9,555 bases of DNA, taken from positions 1-9,555 of the forward strand of contig JACDAF010000148.1 of assembly GCA_013695575.1 (NCBI GenBank). The letters run 5' to 3'. Position 1 is the stretch's first letter. Each line of letters starts with the position of its first letter. Below, piece by piece: positions 4,225-9,555 of the stretch. The DNA comes from Chloroflexota bacterium. GTDB taxonomy: Bacteria; Chloroflexota; Limnocylindria; P2-11E. A program made the translations under genes and the position numbers. The notes below the pieces were generated by a model that had not been told where the DNA came from, searched no databases, and saw nothing but the letters and a program-made list of their open reading frames with translations.

Positions 4225-5649
4225 ATGGCCGACGATCCCCAGACGCCCGCGCCCAGTGGTTTCCGCTACTCGGCCTCGCGCGGAGACGGATCGGTCGTGA
4301 CCCTGGCCGTCGACATCGATGCCGAGCGTGTGCGTGCGGCGACCGACCGCGTGTTCCAGCGGCGTGTGCGGCAGGCGAAGATCCCCGGATTCCGCCCGGG
4401 GAAGGCGCCGCGCGCGATCTACGAGCGCACGTACGGGACCGAGCATCTCTGGCACGAGGCCGCGGAGGACGTCGTCGACGAGACGTACCGGGAGATCGTG
4501 CAGCGCGAGGGTTTCGAGCCGCTCGACCGTCCGGAGGTCGAGATCGGTGAGCTCGCGCCGGAGCGGCCCGTGCACTACGCGGCGACGTTTCCCGTCCGGC
4601 CGGAGGTCGCGGTCGGTGACTACGGCGCGCACGGTGCGCGCGTCGAGCCCACCCCGGTGACCGACGAGGACGTCGAGCGGACCATCGCGGGCATGCGCGA
4701 TCATCACGCCGAGCTCCGGCCGGTGGAGCGGCCCGCAGCCGGCGGCGACGTCCTCACCATCGACCTCGATGCGTCCATCGACGGCCGTGACCTCGTCCTT
4801 GGCCGCGGCGCCCACATCGAGCTCGGTCGCCAGTACGGCATCGCGGGTCTCGCGGAGGGGCTTCTCGACGCAAGGGTGGGGGATGAGCGCGCGCTCGACC
4901 TGGCGTTCCCGGAAGACCATCCCGACGAGGGTCTGCGCGCGCGGTCCGGGCGCTTCGTCGCGAAGGTCACGCACGTCGCCGAGAAGATCCTGCCGGACCT
5001 CGACGACGGATTCGCCAAGACCGTCGGAGTTGCCGACCTGAAGGCGCTGCGGCGGGCCGTCCGCAGTGAGCTCGCCCATGCCTCGTTCCACGAGGCGCGC
5101 GACGCCGCGGCGGAACGGCTCATGGCGCACCTGCTCGAGACCGCGCGGGTCGAGGTCCCGGACGTGCTCGTCAACGACGAGCTCGACCACCTCGCCGCCG
5201 AGCTTCGCGACCGCATCGCGCAGCAGGGCATCACCTACGAGAAGTTCCTGCTCGAGGCTCGCAAGACCGAAGAGGAGCTCCGCCTGGAGTGGCGGCCGGC
5301 CGCTGAGCGGCGCGCGAAGGCACTCCTCGTCCTCGACGCCATCGCGAAGCGCGAGGGCATCACGATCTCCGGCGCGGAGCTCGCCGAGGAGGTCGCCGGC
5401 ACGCCGATCGCGCAGGATCCGCAGGCGCTCCGAGACCCTGCCGTGCTGGCGTCGCTGGCGCGCTCCCTCCGCAATCGGAAGCTCGTGGACAAGCTCATCG
5501 GTCTCGAGGGCCCCACCGCTGAGCGCGAGGCGATCAAGAAGGCGGGCGGCCCGGATGACGAGCCGGAGGCGCAGCTCGTCGTGCCGGAGAGCATGCCCGA
5601 GCACTCCCCCGATGAGCGCGAGGCGATCCGCAGCCTGCTGAAGGGGTAG
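4225..5649 (+). CDS. tig: Trigger factor (ribosome-associated chaperone)
   Basis: Trigger factor, 474 residues, somewhat longer than the typical 430-450. It binds the ribosome at the exit tunnel and shields nascent chains, and has a peptidyl-prolyl isomerase domain. The ribosome-binding N-domain (about 12-125) carries the hallmark GFRPGKAPR at 55-63. The FKBP-like domain spans about 165-255 (GDVLTIDLDASIDG ... IAGLAEGLLDARVGDERALDLAFPEDH). The C-domain forming the chaperone cradle (about 256-425) includes DDGFAKTVG, VPDVLVNDELDHL and ITYEKFLLEA. The tail after about 428 (TAEREAIKK ... SPDEREAIRSLLKG) is charged and poorly conserved. The ATG at 4225 is the only start giving a complete N-domain, and no Shine-Dalgarno sequence precedes it, fitting a leaderless message. 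It precedes clpP and clpX in the order common in many bacteria; 113 bases separate it from the clpP start, which has its own -10-like box. Confidence 0.97.
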   Translation: MADDPQTPAPSGFRYSASRGDGSVVTLAVDIDAERVRAATDRVFQRRVRQAKIPGFRPGKAPRAIYERTYGTEHLWHEAAEDVVDETYREIVQREGFEPLDRPEVEIGELAPERPVHYAATFPVRPEVAVGDYGAHGARVEPTPVTDEDVERTIAGMRDHHAELRPVERPAAGGDVLTIDLDASIDGRDLVLGRGAHIELGRQYGIAGLAEGLLDARVGDERALDLAFPEDHPDEGLRARSGRFVAKVTHVAEKILPDLDDGFAKTVGVADLKALRRAVRSELAHASFHEARDAAAERLMAHLLETARVEVPDVLVNDELDHLAAELRDRIAQQGITYEKFLLEARKTEEELRLEWRPAAERRAKALLVLDAIAKREGITISGAELAEEVAGTPIAQDPQALRDPAVLASLARSLRNRKLVDKLIGLEGPTAEREAIKKAGGPDDEPEAQLVVPESMPEHSPDEREAIRSLLKG

Positions 5650-5721
5650 CGGCGGCTGGCTGCCTCTCCCACGGATGCACGCTCGGGCCGCCGCGCCGGC
5701 CGATGGCGCGAAGCGGCTCGG

Positions 5722-5754
5722 TACACTCAGCATGGCGCTCATACGCAGCGGAGG
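5722..5754 (+). promoter_or_regulatory. Possible clpP -10 box and ribosome binding site
   Basis: TACACT at 5722-5727 is a fair -10 box with no clear -35 partner; transcription would begin near 5734. GGAGG at 5750-5754 sits eight bases before the ATG at 5763. That choice rejects the in-frame ATG at 5703, whose extra 20 residues are unlike ClpP. The interval from tig (5650-5721) also holds a weak CGGCGGC/GCCGCCG pairing (5650-5656 with 5688-5694) without a T-run. Confidence 0.5.
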
Positions 5755-5762
5755 AAGAGAAG

Positions 5763-6421
5763 ATGACGCTGGTACCGATGGTCGTGGAGCAGTCGGGTCG
5801 CGGCGAGCGCGCCTATGACATCTACTCGCGCCTTCTCAAAGACCGGATCATCTTCGTGACCGACATGATCGAGGACCACATGGCGAACCTCATCATCGCC
5901 CAGCTCCTCTTCCTCGAGTCGGAAGACCCTGAGCGCGACATCTACCTGTACGTCAACTCGCCAGGCGGGGTCGTCACGAGCGGGCTGGCGATCTACGACA
6001 CGATGCAGTACCTCAAGGCACCGGTGAACACGGTGTGCATCGGCCAGGCGGCCTCCATGGCCTCGGTCCTGCTCGCGGCGGGCGCGAGGGGAAAGCGCTA
6101 CGCGCTCCCGAACGCCCGAATCATGATCCACCAGGGCTCCGGTGGCTTCCGCGGCAACACACCGGACGTGATCATCCAGGTCAAGGAGCTCGAGACGCTC
6201 GTCGACCGCATCTCCGAGATCCTCGCGCGGCACACCGGTCAACCCGTCGAGAAGATCAAGCGCGATTCCGAGCGCGACCGGTTCATGTCGGCGCAGGAGG
6301 GGAAGGCCTACGGACTCATCGACGAGGTGTACGTTGGAAAGGAGTCGCTCATCTCCCTCGCGAAGGCGGAGGAGGCCGACCCATCCCCGGCGCCAGACTC
6401 AAAGGAGCCCGTGGCCGTCCG

Positions 6422-6425
<4 letters not shown>
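5763..6425 (+). CDS. clpP: ATP-dependent Clp protease proteolytic subunit
   Basis: ClpP, 220 residues, a serine peptidase that forms a double-heptamer barrel and degrades proteins fed in by a Clp ATPase such as ClpX. The catalytic triad is intact: S98 in GQAASMAS, H123 in IMIHQGSGG, and D172 in RDSERDRFM. Oligomer and substrate-groove features NSPGG (65-69) and the handle helix GNTPDVIIQVKELETLVDRI are in place. The N-terminal PMVVEQSGRGERAYDIYSRLLKDRIIF matches the usual mature start, so any propeptide is only a few residues. The C-terminal extension after about 203 is Pro/Glu/Ala-rich and variable. The ATG at 5763 is supported by GGAGG eight bases upstream. The stop overlaps the clpX start as ATGA, a classic sign of translational coupling, which fits production of both halves of ClpXP together. 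Confidence 0.98.
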
Positions 6426-7689
<1,264 letters not shown>

Positions 7690-7690
<1 letters not shown>

Positions 7691-7738
7691 CCCCGCGGGA
7701 GTGCGGACCCTCGACGGTCATGGGTGGCCCCGCGGGGC
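7690..7738. terminator. GC hairpin between convergent clpX and PPK2 genes
   Basis: GCCCCGCGGG at 7690-7699 can pair with CCCGCGGGGC at 7729-7738 (10 bp, 29-base loop). Each arm is itself nearly palindromic (CCCGCGGG). It fills the space between two convergent genes, so a two-way terminator is plausible. No T-run follows on either strand, and activity is uncertain. Confidence 0.4.
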
Positions 7739-7739
7739 C

Positions 7740-8576
7740 TCATGTCGCCGGCGCGAGCCGCTCCATCAATGCGGCGACATCGAGATCGGTCTCCGGGTAC
7801 TGAGGGTCCATCGCCTCGAGCGTCTCGATGAGGATCCGGGTGACCGCCCAGTTGCGGTACCACTTCTTGTTCGCGGGAACCACGTACCAGGGAGCTGCAA
7901 CGGTCGAGCATCGGCGTAGCGCCGCGTCGTAGGCGAGCTGGTAGTCGGCCCAGCGCGCCCGCTCCTCGAGGTCCCGTGGGTTGAATTTCCAGCGCTTGGT
8001 CGGATCCGCGAGGCGGGCGATGAGCCGCTCGCGCTGCTCCTCGAACGAGATGTGCAGGCAGATCTTGACAATGGTCGTCCCGCGGCGACTGACTTCGCGC
8101 TCGAAGCGGTTGATCTCGCCGTACCGCTTCGACCAGACCGCTTTCGGGACGAGGGCCTTGACGCGCACGATGAGCACGTCCTCGTAGTGCGACCGGTCGA
8201 AGACACCGATCTCACCCGGCAGCGGAAGCGCCTTGCGGATGCGCCAGAGGAAATCGTGGCTCAGCTCCTCCGCCGTCGGGGCCTTGAAGCCGGTGATCCG
8301 CGCTCCCTGCGGGTTCACCGCACCGATCACGTGGCTGATCGCCCCGTCCTTGCCGGAGGTGTCCATGCCCTGGAGGACAAGGAGCACCGTCCGCTTCGCT
8401 TCCGCGTAGAGGCGCTCCTGCAGCAGCCGCAGCTTCATAGCGTCGGCGCGCAGGTCCCGGCGCGAAGGGCGCTCGCGGATCCCGGGTGTCCTCTCCGGGT
8501 CGATATCCGCGAGCCTGCGAGTGACCTTTCCCGCCCGGACGCGCAGGAGGTCGCTGATCGAGCGGGGTCCTGACAT
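7740..8576 (-). CDS. ppk2: Polyphosphate kinase 2 family phosphotransferase (class III-like)
   Basis: A 278-residue PPK2-family enzyme, which uses inorganic polyphosphate to phosphorylate nucleotides in the cytoplasm. The P-loop is GMDTSGKDG (70-78), Walker B FDRSHYEDV (126-134), and the lid region DPTKRWKFNPRDLEERARW (191-209) precedes PANKKWYRNWAVTRIL (234-249). The signature NPQGARITGFKAPTAEELSHDFLWR (88-112) is the form I associate with PPK2 class III, whose members accept AMP and ADP. Sequence alone cannot separate AMP, ADP or GDP preference. The ATG at 8576 (MSGPRSISDLL) gives the expected N-terminal extension; the internal ATG at residue 47 would remove a conserved helix region. No Shine-Dalgarno sequence stands before it. 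It is convergent with clpX and divergent from the HerA-like gene. Energy or nucleotide balance during stress is a reasonable role, but a link to the Clp genes is only proximity. Confidence 0.93.
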   Translation of the reverse strand: MSGPRSISDLLRVRAGKVTRRLADIDPERTPGIRERPSRRDLRADAMKLRLLQERLYAEAKRTVLLVLQGMDTSGKDGAISHVIGAVNPQGARITGFKAPTAEELSHDFLWRIRKALPLPGEIGVFDRSHYEDVLIVRVKALVPKAVWSKRYGEINRFEREVSRRGTTIVKICLHISFEEQRERLIARLADPTKRWKFNPRDLEERARWADYQLAYDAALRRCSTVAAPWYVVPANKKWYRNWAVTRILIETLEAMDPQYPETDLDVAALMERLAPAT

Positions 8577-8684
8577 GGAAGAGCATCGTCGTCGTGATCG
8601 AGCGCGAGCGCAACGAGCGCGTCCCGTCACGCGGCTATGCTGACCGCTCTGGCGCTCGATCTCGACCGTGCGGGAGGTGCACCG
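8577..8684. promoter_or_regulatory. Divergent promoter region between ppk2 and HerA-like gene
   Basis: A 108-base divergent gap. On the plus strand, TATGCT at 8636-8641 is a fair -10 box, and GGGAGG at 8672-8677 is a good Shine-Dalgarno sequence seven bases before the ATG at 8685. No -35 is clear. On the minus strand I see no distinct promoter or ribosome site for ppk2. Confidence 0.45.

Positions 8685-9555
<871 letters not shown>

Noticed and set aside
4213..5742. Minus-strand open frame of about 500 codons opposite tig
   Set aside because: G+C-rich antisense frame with no motif; the plus strand encodes an unmistakable trigger factor.
6035..6421. Upstream extension of the clpX reading frame inside clpP
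   Set aside because: It is an out-of-phase reading of clpP; the ATG at 6422 with ATGA overlap gives the normal ClpX length.

Overview
The window is G+C-rich bacterial chromosome with GC-ending codons. It joins a short accessory segment (about 1-3741) to a conserved housekeeping block (about 3764-9555). No rRNA or lineage marker is present. The content (tRNA-Leu, tig, clpP, clpX, a class III-like PPK2, a HerA-like ATPase) and the short or absent leaders on some genes fit a Chloroflexota or Actinomycetota-type genome. I lean weakly to Chloroflexota; this is an impression, not a demonstrated assignment.

Accessory part. At the left edge the minus strand carries the C-terminal end of a HAD-family hydrolase (1-126). 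Its upstream two thirds are missing, so it looks like a 5'-truncated relic. About 270 bases of unrecognised sequence follow. Then come two complete insertion sequences joined end to end: an IS481-family element (404-1605) and an IS630-family element (1609-2763), each with one intact minus-strand DDE transposase and terminal inverted repeats. A CTAG tetranucleotide lies at the left end, the junction and the right end (400-403, 1606-1609, 2763-2766). Both elements therefore used the same CTAG target, and removing both leaves a single CTAG. The base after the last CTAG is the A of the ATG of a ParB/Srx-fold gene (2767-3741), so the insertions sit exactly at its start. The IS630 end places a TATTAT box and an AGGA ribosome-binding motif in front of it.

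Boundary. A minus-strand tRNA-Leu with anticodon TAG (3764-3846) has its 3' end facing the accessory segment, the usual orientation for an island at a tRNA gene. I saw no duplicated tRNA end inside the window to prove this.

Housekeeping part. A small gene of unknown function (3873-4193, minus) is divergent from tig (trigger factor), with about 31 bases between start codons and a nearly symmetric -10-like motif. The plus-strand genes tig, clpP and clpX supply co-translational folding, the ClpP peptidase and its ClpX unfoldase; clpP and clpX overlap by ATGA and are probably translationally coupled. A convergent polyphosphate kinase 2 gene (minus) follows. Divergent from it, a HerA/FtsK-like ATPase gene runs off the right edge. 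Part 2 centres on the twin-IS arrangement at CTAG; I did not find a clear, wholly new multi-gene system.
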